6,593 nt of DNA from an uncultured Streptococcus sp. (GTDB taxonomy: Bacteria > Bacillota > Bacilli > Lactobacillales > Streptococcaceae). Shown here piece by piece: positions 1 through 5,460 of the stretch. Each line of letters opens with the position of its first letter. Position 1 is the stretch's first letter. The notes below the pieces were generated by a model. That model saw nothing but the letters and a program-made list of their open reading frames with translations, was not told the DNA's origin and made no database searches. The DNA lies in NCBI GenBank assembly GCA_902461025.1, contig CABPWC010000084.1:1-6593 (forward strand), in the 5' to 3' direction. The position numbers were made by a program, and so were the translations under genes.

Positions 1-172
1 CTGGATCCTCAGTGTACTTATCGTCCAGATAACGCCAAGCATACATGAGGTATTTGCCAAAACCTTTCTTGTCAATCAACTTCAGAAACTGTTTGGGAAG
101 AATTTGGTCGGTATCGATATTGTCATTCATGAGAGGAACGGTCGTTCCCGTATAAACTGTAAATTCCTCCAT
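1..172 (-). CDS. leuD: 3-isopropylmalate dehydratase small subunit, partial (N-terminal 57 codons)
   Basis: This is the start of LeuD, the small subunit that pairs with LeuC to isomerise 2-isopropylmalate to 3-isopropylmalate in leucine synthesis in the cytosol. I translated it directly: it begins MEEFTVYTGT, followed by the typical LeuD stretch VPLMNDNIDTDQILP (residues 12-26) and then FGKYLMYAWRYLDD (residues 38-51). The NIDTDQI motif is the family hallmark near the N-terminus. The reading frame is open to the window edge, so the gene is cut by the window and not broken. The start is ATG at 172, preceded by AAGGAGAGGAT; the leuC stop lies 9 bases upstream, so the two subunits are made from one transcript and are probably translationally coupled. 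Confidence 0.93.
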   Translation of the reverse strand, partial: MEEFTVYTGTTVPLMNDNIDTDQILPKQFLKLIDKKGFGKYLMYAWRYLDDKYTEDP

Positions 173-181
173 ATCCTCTCC

Positions 182-1564
182 TTACTGAGCTTCTGGCATT
201 TGCCGTACATCTACGAAACGTCCTGCGATAGCTGCCGCAGCTGCCATGGCTGGACTGCAAAGATGGGTTTTAGCACCAAAGCCCTGCCGATCTTCAAAGT
301 TACGATTGCTAGTTGAGGCACAATGAACACCATCTGGTACTTTATCAGGATTCATTCCTAGACACATAGAACACCCTGGATCTCTCCATTCGAAGCCGGC
401 ATCTAGGAATACCTTGTCCAAACCTAACTTCTCAGCAGCTCGCTTGACTGGTCGAGAACCAGGTACCACGATAGCCGTCAAATTTGGTGCGATCTTCTTC
501 CCTTCTACAAATCGAGCCGCCAGTTGCAAATCACTAAGTCTAGCGTTTGTACAAGAACCAATAAAGACATAGCCTAGTTGGATATCTGCTGGTTTTTGAC
601 CTGGTTGCAAATCCATGTAATGATAGGCTCGTTCATCATTCATATCCGTAATTTCTGGGAAACTAGAATCAAAGTCAACACCCATAGCAGGATTAGTACC
701 CCAAGTCACCATAGGAGCCAATTCTGAGACATCCAAACGAATAACCTTATCATAAACTGCATCTTCATCACTAACCAGTCTTTTCCAATCAGCTACTGCT
801 GCATCAAAATCCTTGGGAACACACTCTCGACCCTTCAAATAATCATAAGTCCTCTGATCTGGATTCATAATTCCCATCTTAGAGCCAAATTCAATGGACA
901 TATTGCAGATGGTCATTCGCTCTTCCATGCTCAGTGCATCAATGGCCTGACCTCGATACTCCACCACGTAGCCAACACCACAAGCAACACCGTATTTGGC
1001 AATCAAGGCCAGAATGAAATCTTTGGCATAAACCCCTTTTTGAGGAACTCCTGTGAATTCCACTAACATTTTCTTGGGTTTAACCTGCCAAATGGTTTGG
1101 GTTGCAAAGACATGTTCGACCTCACTGGTTCCAATCCCAAAGGCAATCGCTCCAAAAGCTCCGTGTGTTGCAGTATGGCTATCACCACAGACGATAAATT
1201 TTCCTGGTTGTGTTCTTCCTGTTTCTGGACCAACCATATGAACGATACCTTGTTTTTCTGAACCGTGGGCAGCATGTTCGATTCCAAACTCTTCAACATT
1301 TTCAGCTAACTTATCAATTTGCGCCTTGGAGATTACATCTCGAATATCATATATATTGACCGTCGGAACATTGTGGTCAAAGGTACCAAATGTTAAATCT
1401 GGTCGTCTCAATCTACGTCCTGCATCCCGCAATCCTTGAAAAGCTTGAGGACTGGTCACCTCGTGAATATAGTGTTGATCTACATACATGAGTTGAGGTT
1501 GTCCCTCTTCTCCTGTAATCACATGGAGGTCCCATAATTTATCAAAAATCGATTTTCCTGCCAT
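182..1564 (-). CDS. leuC: 3-isopropylmalate dehydratase large subunit
   Basis: LeuC is the 4Fe-4S catalytic subunit of isopropylmalate isomerase (aconitase superfamily, cytosolic, works with LeuD). The 460-residue length is normal for the family. Visible motifs are EVTSPQAF near residues 35-42, CGDSHTATHGAFGA at 126-139, the cluster ligand Cys338 in GSCTN, PGSRPVK at 368-374, and the other two cluster ligands Cys398 and Cys401 in DPGCSMCLGMNPD. The C-terminal signature reads STSNRNFEDRQG, with Asp425 where the usual form has Gly. The start ATG at 1564 is supported by GGAGG, which lies inside the last codons of the upstream DUF1294 gene, 3 bases away. It is intact and co-transcribed with leuA, leuB and leuD. 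Confidence 0.97.
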   Translation of the reverse strand: MAGKSIFDKLWDLHVITGEEGQPQLMYVDQHYIHEVTSPQAFQGLRDAGRRLRRPDLTFGTFDHNVPTVNIYDIRDVISKAQIDKLAENVEEFGIEHAAHGSEKQGIVHMVGPETGRTQPGKFIVCGDSHTATHGAFGAIAFGIGTSEVEHVFATQTIWQVKPKKMLVEFTGVPQKGVYAKDFILALIAKYGVACGVGYVVEYRGQAIDALSMEERMTICNMSIEFGSKMGIMNPDQRTYDYLKGRECVPKDFDAAVADWKRLVSDEDAVYDKVIRLDVSELAPMVTWGTNPAMGVDFDSSFPEITDMNDERAYHYMDLQPGQKPADIQLGYVFIGSCTNARLSDLQLAARFVEGKKIAPNLTAIVVPGSRPVKRAAEKLGLDKVFLDAGFEWRDPGCSMCLGMNPDKVPDGVHCASTSNRNFEDRQGFGAKTHLCSPAMAAAAAIAGRFVDVRQMPEAQ

Positions 1565-1567
1565 TCA

Positions 1568-1837
1568 TTACCTCCATATCAAATACAAAGTTACTAGTGT
1601 AGTCACTATTCCTAGGAACCAAACCGTTTTAAAATACCATTTTCGAGTCTTGTGGTGAAAGGTAACACCTGCCAACCAAGCACCAAAACCACCACACAAG
1701 AATGCAAATGATAATAAATATTTTTCAGGGATGCGCCAAGCACCTCTTTTGGCTTTAGATTTGTCAATTCCATAGATGATAAAAGTCAAAAGATTCCATA
1801 TCAATAGAGCAAAAGTAATTACTTCATTTATCTTCAT
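1568..1837 (-). CDS. DUF1294 family small membrane protein inside the leu operon
   Basis: An 89-residue hydrophobic protein of the DUF1294 family, whose function is unknown. Three likely membrane segments lie at about residues 5-23, 41-60 and 70-88. The conserved cytoplasmic-looking block YGIDKSKAKRGAWRIPEKYL (22-41), the glycine-rich GGFGAW (49-54) and the basic HHKTRKWYF (61-69) are the features I used for the family call. Its ATG overlaps the leuB stop codon by 4 bases (ATGA), and it stops 3 bases before the leuC start, whose ribosome binding site is within its last codons. It is therefore a fully embedded operon member. There is no known step in leucine synthesis for it, and any role in transport or regulation would be guesswork. 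Confidence 0.88.
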   Translation of the reverse strand: MKINEVITFALLIWNLLTFIIYGIDKSKAKRGAWRIPEKYLLSFAFLCGGFGAWLAGVTFHHKTRKWYFKTVWFLGIVTTLVTLYLIWR

Positions 1838-2871
1838 AATCTTTCAATGATGGCTTCTGTCATTTCCTTGGTAGAAGCCTGTCCTCCTATATCTCTCGTT
1901 AAAATTCCTGCAGCTAAAGTTGCTTCAACTGCTTCTTCGATACGGTCAGCATCCTCAGATCGCCCAAAACTATCTCGCAACATCATAGCAACTGATAAAA
2001 TCATAGAAATAGGATTAGCGATTCCTAGGGCTGCTATATCAGGCGCTGAACCATGAATGGGTTCATAGAGGCTTGGTCCATTCTCAGAGTGACTGGCTGA
2101 TGGCATAACCCCAAGTGTACCAGATAGAACACTTGATTCGTCTGAGAGGATATCTCCGAAAAGATTCTCTGTCACGATAACATCAAACTTGGCTGGATTG
2201 GTAATCATGAGCATAGCAGCTGAGTCGACCAACTGGTGTTCCAGGATTACATCTGGAAAATCTTTTGCGACTTCCTCAGCCACTCTCCTCCAAAGTTTTG
2301 AGGTTGCCAAAACATTTTGCTTATCAATACTGCTTAGGATTTTTCTCCGACTTCTTGCGATTTCAAAAGCCTTACGAATAATCCGCTCTACTTCCTCATA
2401 GGTATAGTCATTGATATCACGCGCTTTTCGGTCTTTAAGGATATGATCACCAAAGTAAATCCCACCTGTCAACTCACGTACTACAACAAAGTCAACACCA
2501 GCAATTCGTTCAGGTTTGAGAGGCGATAAGTGCTTAAGACTATCAAAAATTTTAACTGGACGAATATTGGCATAAAGATTAAGTTCCTTGCGGAGTGCCA
2601 AAAGCCCTTGTTCGGGTCGAACTGTAGCATTATCATACTGAGGACTACCAATTGCAGCTAGCAGAATAGCGTCCGCTTCTCTAGCAGCTTTTAAAGTTTC
2701 ATCTGGCAAAGGATGTCCTGCTGCATCAATACCTGCACCGCCAAAAGGTCGCCTATCTATCTCATAGTCAAAGCCTGTTTTTTCGGCTATAGCGGCTAGA
2801 ACTTCTAAACCAGCTTCCATGATTTCTGGGCCGATTCCGTCACCTGCAAGGGCAATAATTTTCTTTGTCAT
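1834..2871 (-). CDS. leuB: 3-isopropylmalate dehydrogenase
   Basis: LeuB oxidatively decarboxylates 3-isopropylmalate to 2-ketoisocaproate with NAD+, the last dedicated step before transamination to leucine. It is cytosolic and normally a homodimer. The 345 residues fit the family. Visible are GDGIGPE (10-16), the substrate-binding arginines Arg94 and Arg104 in RKELNLYANIRP, Arg132 in VRELTGG, Tyr139, Lys184 in DKQNVL, the metal-binding aspartates Asp216 (VDSAAM), Asp240 and Asp244 (FGDILSDE), and the NAD-binding loop GSAPDIAALGIANP (274-287). Residue roles are assigned by analogy with characterised LeuB proteins. The start ATG at 2871 has AAAGGAGA overlapping the leuA stop. Its own TGA overlaps the start of the DUF1294 gene by 4 bases, which suggests coupled translation. 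Confidence 0.97.
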   Translation of the reverse strand: MTKKIIALAGDGIGPEIMEAGLEVLAAIAEKTGFDYEIDRRPFGGAGIDAAGHPLPDETLKAAREADAILLAAIGSPQYDNATVRPEQGLLALRKELNLYANIRPVKIFDSLKHLSPLKPERIAGVDFVVVRELTGGIYFGDHILKDRKARDINDYTYEEVERIIRKAFEIARSRRKILSSIDKQNVLATSKLWRRVAEEVAKDFPDVILEHQLVDSAAMLMITNPAKFDVIVTENLFGDILSDESSVLSGTLGVMPSASHSENGPSLYEPIHGSAPDIAALGIANPISMILSVAMMLRDSFGRSEDADRIEEAVEATLAAGILTRDIGGQASTKEMTEAIIERL

Positions 2872-2882
2872 GGTATTCTCCT

Positions 2883-4445
2883 TTAAAGACTAGGCATATC
2901 TCGGTAAGAGACATTTGGACCAATCTCGCCAGTATTCTCTTTTTGAACAAGGGTATTGGCATTAATGTATGCAATTGCTGAAGCCTTCAGTACATCAAAA
3001 TCAAGTCCGGCCGCATTAAAGATTGTTTCTGTGTCTTTGTTTTCAACAGTAACTAATACTCGAGCCTGGGCATCAATACCATCCGTTACCGCATCTATTG
3101 TATAGGATACCAGACGAACCGATTGATTAAAGAACTTGTCGATAGCATTGAAGATAGCCTCCACAGAACCTTGCCCAGTAGCATTAAATTCGACCTTCTC
3201 ACCATCCAGATTAGATAGGCTGACAGTTGCTTCAATATCATTTTCCGCATGAGTTTGAAGTTGCAAATCATCAAAGTGGAATCCTTCTGGATTTTCAACC
3301 ATGGTTCCAGCTACCAGAGCTCTAATATCTGCGTCTGTAACTTCTTGCTTCTTATCTGCTAAGGCTTTGAACTTGGTAAAGAGTGGATTGATATCCTCAT
3401 CTGTGAAGTCTAGGGCCAATTCTCTTAGTTTTTCTACAAAGGCATGGCGACCAGATAATTTACCAAGTGGCAGATTGTTACTCTTAACACCCACCAGCTC
3501 TGGTGTGATGATTTCGTAGGTAAGTGGATTTTTAAGAACGCCATCTTGGTGAATACCTGATTCGTGAGAAAAGGCATTTCCTCCGACAACTGCCTTATTT
3601 TTAGGAACTGGAATCCCTGAGAAGCGTGAAACCATTTCAGACGTATTGATGGTTTCATCTAGAACGATGCTTGTCTCTGCTTGGTAATAATCTTGGCGAA
3701 TATTGAGAGCTACTGCTATCTCTTCTAGAGCAGCATTCCCAGCTCGTTCTCCGATACCGTTAATGGTTCCCTCAACACGTCCTGCCCCATTCTTAACAGC
3801 AGCAAGGCTATTTGCAACCGCCATTCCAAGGTCATCGTGACAGTGAGACGAATAGATAATCTGACGATCAGTTTTAACATTGTCAATCAAGTATTTAAAG
3901 ATGCTTCCATATTCCTCTGGTGTGGTAAAACCAACCGTGTCAGGAATATTGATATAAGTCGCACCCGCATCAACCGCAGTTTGAACAACTTGTAGGAGAA
4001 AGTCCAGCTCGGTTCTAGTCGCATCTTCAGGAGAGAATTCTACTACTTCAAACTTAGAACATGCATAGGAAACATGTTCTTTAATTGCTTCCAATATTTC
4101 CTCTTTACTCTTGTTCAACTTGAACTCTCTATGAATAGGGCTAGTTGCGATAAAGAGATGGATTTGTGGATACTTAGCATCCTTCAGCGCCTCATAACAC
4201 GCATCAATATCAGATTTGACAGAACGTGCTAAACCTGTCACTGCAGTTTTCTTCATGGCTTTAGCGATTTCCTGAACTGCTTTAAATGAATCTGGACTAG
4301 CTGCTGGAAAACCAGCTTCTATTGCTGAAATGCCCCATTTCTCCAGTTGTTTAGCAATAGCAACCTTTTCCTTGATTGAAAAATTAACACCTGGCGTCTG
4401 CTCACCATCTCGGAGACTAGTATCTAAAAACTCAACTACACGCAT
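2883..4445 (-). CDS. leuA: 2-isopropylmalate synthase
   Basis: LeuA condenses acetyl-CoA with 2-ketoisovalerate, the committed and normally leucine-inhibited step of leucine synthesis. The 520-residue product has the full catalytic barrel and the C-terminal regulatory domain. Visible are DTSLRDGEQTPG (8-19, with Arg12 and metal ligand Asp13), HCHDDLGMA (His201 and His203), NGIGERAGNAALEE (229-242, Asn237), GGNAFSHESGIHQDG (288-302) and LGKLSGRHAF (327-336). Residues from about 390 to 510 match the allosteric leucine-binding domain in position. I chose ATG at 4445, preceded by GAAGGGAGA at good spacing and giving the usual MRVVEFLDTS start. An in-frame ATG at 4484 would add 13 residues but lies in the terminator stem and has no ribosome binding site. 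It is the first structural gene after the attenuator. Confidence 0.97.
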   Translation of the reverse strand: MRVVEFLDTSLRDGEQTPGVNFSIKEKVAIAKQLEKWGISAIEAGFPAASPDSFKAVQEIAKAMKKTAVTGLARSVKSDIDACYEALKDAKYPQIHLFIATSPIHREFKLNKSKEEILEAIKEHVSYACSKFEVVEFSPEDATRTELDFLLQVVQTAVDAGATYINIPDTVGFTTPEEYGSIFKYLIDNVKTDRQIIYSSHCHDDLGMAVANSLAAVKNGAGRVEGTINGIGERAGNAALEEIAVALNIRQDYYQAETSIVLDETINTSEMVSRFSGIPVPKNKAVVGGNAFSHESGIHQDGVLKNPLTYEIITPELVGVKSNNLPLGKLSGRHAFVEKLRELALDFTDEDINPLFTKFKALADKKQEVTDADIRALVAGTMVENPEGFHFDDLQLQTHAENDIEATVSLSNLDGEKVEFNATGQGSVEAIFNAIDKFFNQSVRLVSYTIDAVTDGIDAQARVLVTVENKDTETIFNAAGLDFDVLKASAIAYINANTLVQKENTGEIGPNVSYRDMPSL

Positions 4446-4451
4446 GAGAAT

Positions 4452-4460
4452 TCTCCCTTC
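4452..4460 (-). promoter_or_regulatory. leuA ribosome binding site
   Basis: GAAGGGAGA lies a few bases upstream of ATG 4445 and fixes that codon as the leuA start, against the upstream in-frame ATG at 4484. The bases between 4446 and 4455 form the palindrome GAGAATTCTC, which overlaps the end of this site. Confidence 0.8.
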
Positions 4461-4475
4461 ACATTTTCGATATAG

Positions 4476-4511
4476 AAAAAACATCTCGCTCGGAGTTCCA
4501 AGCGAGATGTT
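4476..4511 (-). terminator. intrinsic terminator of the leu attenuator
   Basis: On the minus strand AACATCTCGCTTGG pairs with CCGAGCGAGATGTT around a 4-base AACT loop, giving a 14-bp GC-rich stem with one G-U pair. It is followed at once by a run of six T. It ends about 30 bases before the leuA start, so it must be bypassed for the operon to be expressed. Its 5' arm (4498-4511) is shared with the antiterminator. Confidence 0.93.
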
Positions 4512-4528
4512 GATTTACTCCCGCTTGG
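4498..4528 (-). promoter_or_regulatory. antiterminator hairpin
   Basis: CCAAGCGGGA (4528-4519) can pair with TCTCGCTTGG (4507-4498) for 10 bp including one G-U pair, across an 11-base loop. It uses ten of the 14 bases of the terminator's 5' arm, so the two cannot form together. The pairing is read from the sequence; the antitermination role is inferred. Confidence 0.78.
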
Positions 4529-4541
4529 TAAGCCAAACAGG
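4520..4541 (-). promoter_or_regulatory. anti-antiterminator hairpin (hairpin B)
   Basis: CCTGTTTGG pairs with CCAAGCGGG across a CTTA loop: 9 bp with two G-U pairs. It would occupy nine of the ten bases of the antiterminator's 5' arm and so favour termination. It shares two C bases (4540-4541) with hairpin A, so full formation of A weakens B. Confidence 0.7.
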
Positions 4542-4564
4542 ACTAATGCTTTTTGCACTAGCCC
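4540..4564 (-). promoter_or_regulatory. leader pause or switch hairpin (hairpin A)
   Basis: GGGCTAGTGC pairs with GCATTAGTCC across an AAAAA loop: 10 bp with two G-U pairs. The leader-peptide stop codon TAG (4560-4558) is in its 5' arm. A ribosome that reaches the stop would melt it, while one stalled at the Leu codons would leave most of it free to form. Confidence 0.7.
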
Positions 4565-4611
4565 GAGTACCTCAACAACAAAGCAAATTGATTAAACTTA
4601 GCTGTTTTCAT
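4558..4611 (-). CDS. leu leader peptide (17 aa, Leu-Leu-Leu)
   Basis: A short open reading frame encodes MKTAKFNQFALLLRYSG. It carries three consecutive TTG leucine codons at positions 11-13 (bases 4581-4573), and ends at TAG inside hairpin A. ATG 4611 has the ribosome binding site AAAGGAGA 9 bases upstream. It sits between the promoter and the terminator of the leucine operon, so it most likely serves as a sensor of charged leucyl-tRNA and has no function as a protein. Leader peptides of this kind are known upstream of branched-chain amino acid genes in lactic acid bacteria. It is too short for ordinary gene callers. Confidence 0.88.
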   Translation of the reverse strand: MKTAKFNQFALLLRYSG

Positions 4612-4620
4612 GTTTGACTT

Positions 4621-4628
4621 TCTCCTTT
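4621..4628 (-). promoter_or_regulatory. leader peptide ribosome binding site
   Basis: AAAGGAGA is a strong Shine-Dalgarno sequence at normal spacing before ATG 4611. This supports real translation of the leader peptide. Confidence 0.85.
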
Positions 4629-4647
4629 GTTTGATGTCTTGTTTAGT

Positions 4648-4676
4648 ATTCTAGCATAGGGAAAACTGCTTGTCAA
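4648..4676 (-). promoter_or_regulatory. leu operon sigma-A promoter
   Basis: On the minus strand a perfect -35 box TTGACA (4676-4671) is followed, after a 17-bp spacer, by the -10 box TAGAAT (4653-4648) with an upstream TG (extended -10, TGCTAGAAT). The transcription start would be near 4641. This is a strong promoter by sequence, which fits an operon that is held down by attenuation and by CodY. Confidence 0.92.
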
Positions 4677-4688
4677 GAAAAAATCCAT

Positions 4689-4703
4689 TATTTTCTGAAA
4701 ATT
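4689..4703. promoter_or_regulatory. CodY-binding site (CodY box)
   Basis: TATTTTCTGAAAATT matches the CodY consensus AATTTTCWGAAAATT at 14 of 15 positions. It lies 12 bases upstream of the leu -35 box. CodY senses branched-chain amino acids and represses their synthesis genes in low-GC Gram-positives. Repression from a site this far upstream is plausible, but the sequence alone does not settle it. A weaker match (11 of 15) is present at 4716-4730. Confidence 0.8.
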
Positions 4704-4760
4704 TCTTCAGTAAAGAATATTTTGGTAATTGTGCCTATTTGAAAAATCAAACATACAATT

Positions 4761-5417
4761 TCATTTTTTCGAAGTCAGAAAGTAACTTTTCTCAAATAAT
4801 TCAAGTACCTTCTCGTCAGTCAGAGTATCATCAAGTGGTAGACTAATCCAATAGCGTTTATTCATATGAAAGCCAGGATAAATGCCTCTTTCTGCTAACA
4901 AATCAGAAACCAAATCATGTTTTAAATTCACAACTTCCACTTCTCCTTCTCGTGACTTATCCAGTTTTTCCCAAGAAATTTTCATCAGTACTGCATACCA
5001 CTTCTGATTATCTTCATGGCGTAAAACAGCTGTATCAGGAGATTTTTCCCATAAGTATTCCAGTTGATTTTCATAGATTTCTTGAACTCGAGTCATGATT
5101 CTCTTGGTTTGAGGACAGATAAACTCCTGGACTTCAAAACAGGCCTTTCTGATGTTAAAAAGTTCCTCTAGGCATGCCTCTCGAACACTTCCGACAAAAG
5201 TTCCTCTCATGCTTTCCATGTGAACTTGAGGATATAGGTCACCAGTTTCCTGGTCAAAAACTTGAAACCTTAAATCACTATCCTCCACTGTAATCCTCAT
5301 AAGAAAATCACCCTGCAAAATAGGCGAACTATAAGTCCATATTCCTTGATTTTCTACAAATCCATACTCTTTAGCCTTTTTAGTGTTAAATTGATAGGCT
5401 CTAAAAATTTCAAACAT
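4761..5417 (-). CDS. MmcQ/YjbR family protein with an extra N-terminal domain
   Basis: A 218-residue soluble protein. The C-terminal half (about 125-215) matches the MmcQ/YjbR fold: AVLRHEDNQKWYAVLMKI (130-147), VVNLKHD (162-168), YPGFHMNKRYWISLPLD (180-196) and the terminal SYFLT. Family members have a fold related to CyaY and are often annotated as DNA-binding, but the cellular role is not established. The N-terminal 110 residues (MFEIFRAYQF onward) are outside the usual single-domain length of about 120, and I do not recognise them. The start ATG at 5417 is forced by an in-frame TAG 12 bases upstream. Its ribosome binding site is separated from it by a hairpin. It probably shares a transcript with cutC; the leu promoter region follows it. 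Confidence 0.8.
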   Translation of the reverse strand: MFEIFRAYQFNTKKAKEYGFVENQGIWTYSSPILQGDFLMRITVEDSDLRFQVFDQETGDLYPQVHMESMRGTFVGSVREACLEELFNIRKACFEVQEFICPQTKRIMTRVQEIYENQLEYLWEKSPDTAVLRHEDNQKWYAVLMKISWEKLDKSREGEVEVVNLKHDLVSDLLAERGIYPGFHMNKRYWISLPLDDTLTDEKVLELFEKSYFLTSKK

Positions 5418-5424
5418 AGGCGAA

Positions 5425-5448
5425 AACTGCTACCCAAAGCTAGCAGTT
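5425..5448 (-). repeat. 8-bp inverted repeat (hairpin) between cutC and the yjbR-like gene
   Basis: On the minus strand AACTGCTA and TAGCAGTT form a perfect 8-bp stem with an 8-base loop, followed by only two further T outside the stem. It may be a weak terminator for cutC. It could also be a spacing device, because the ribosome binding site GAAAGGA lies on one side and ATG 5417 on the other. Confidence 0.65.
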
Positions 5449-5454
5449 CCTTTC
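5448..5454 (-). promoter_or_regulatory. distant ribosome binding site of the yjbR-like gene
   Basis: GAAAGGA is the only Shine-Dalgarno-like sequence near ATG 5417, but it is 30 bases away. Folding the 24-base hairpin at 5425-5448 leaves about 7 bases between the remaining AAAGG and the start codon, a normal distance. Confidence 0.5.
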
Positions 5455-5460
5455 TATTTT

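Larger units (their letters stand above)
4446..4641 (-). promoter_or_regulatory. leu operon leader RNA (attenuator), about 196 nt
   Basis: This is the untranslated leader between the predicted transcription start (about 4641, inferred from the -10 position) and leuA. It contains a leader peptide with three Leu codons and four alternative RNA structures: hairpin A (4540-4564), hairpin B (4520-4541), an antiterminator (4498-4528) and a terminator (4476-4511). The structures overlap so that they exclude each other, as expected of ribosome-mediated attenuation. In the model, Leu-tRNA shortage stalls the ribosome and frees the antiterminator; plentiful leucine lets the terminator form. No T-box consensus was found. 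The base pairing is read directly, while the regulatory logic is inferred from classical attenuators. Confidence 0.85.

Noticed and set aside
1..172. A truncated or broken leuD.
   Set aside because: The frame stays open with conserved LeuD sequence right up to the window edge, so the end is only the limit of the window.
1053..1299. Open frames on both strands inside leuC (62 and 78 codons).
   Set aside because: They overlap the conserved catalytic part of LeuC in other frames and show no family motifs or ribosome binding sites.
4446..4484. An in-frame upstream ATG that would give LeuA 13 extra residues (MFFLYRKCEG...).
   Set aside because: It lies in the terminator 3' arm and T-run and has no ribosome binding site. 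ATG 4445 has a good one and gives the usual LeuA N-terminus.
4330..4617. A 95-codon open frame on the plus strand across the leuA start and the leader.
   Set aside because: It is antisense to leuA and to the attenuator and has no recognisable protein features; it is a shadow of those elements.
4446..4641. A T-box riboswitch for leucine.
   Set aside because: The leader has no T-box core sequence (AGGGTGGNACCGCG-like) and no specifier-loop architecture. The Leu-codon leader peptide explains the control.
4716..4730. A second CodY box (AATATTTTGGTAATT).
   Set aside because: It has only 11 of 15 matches, which is common by chance in A/T-rich DNA. It is mentioned only as a possible weak extension of the good site.
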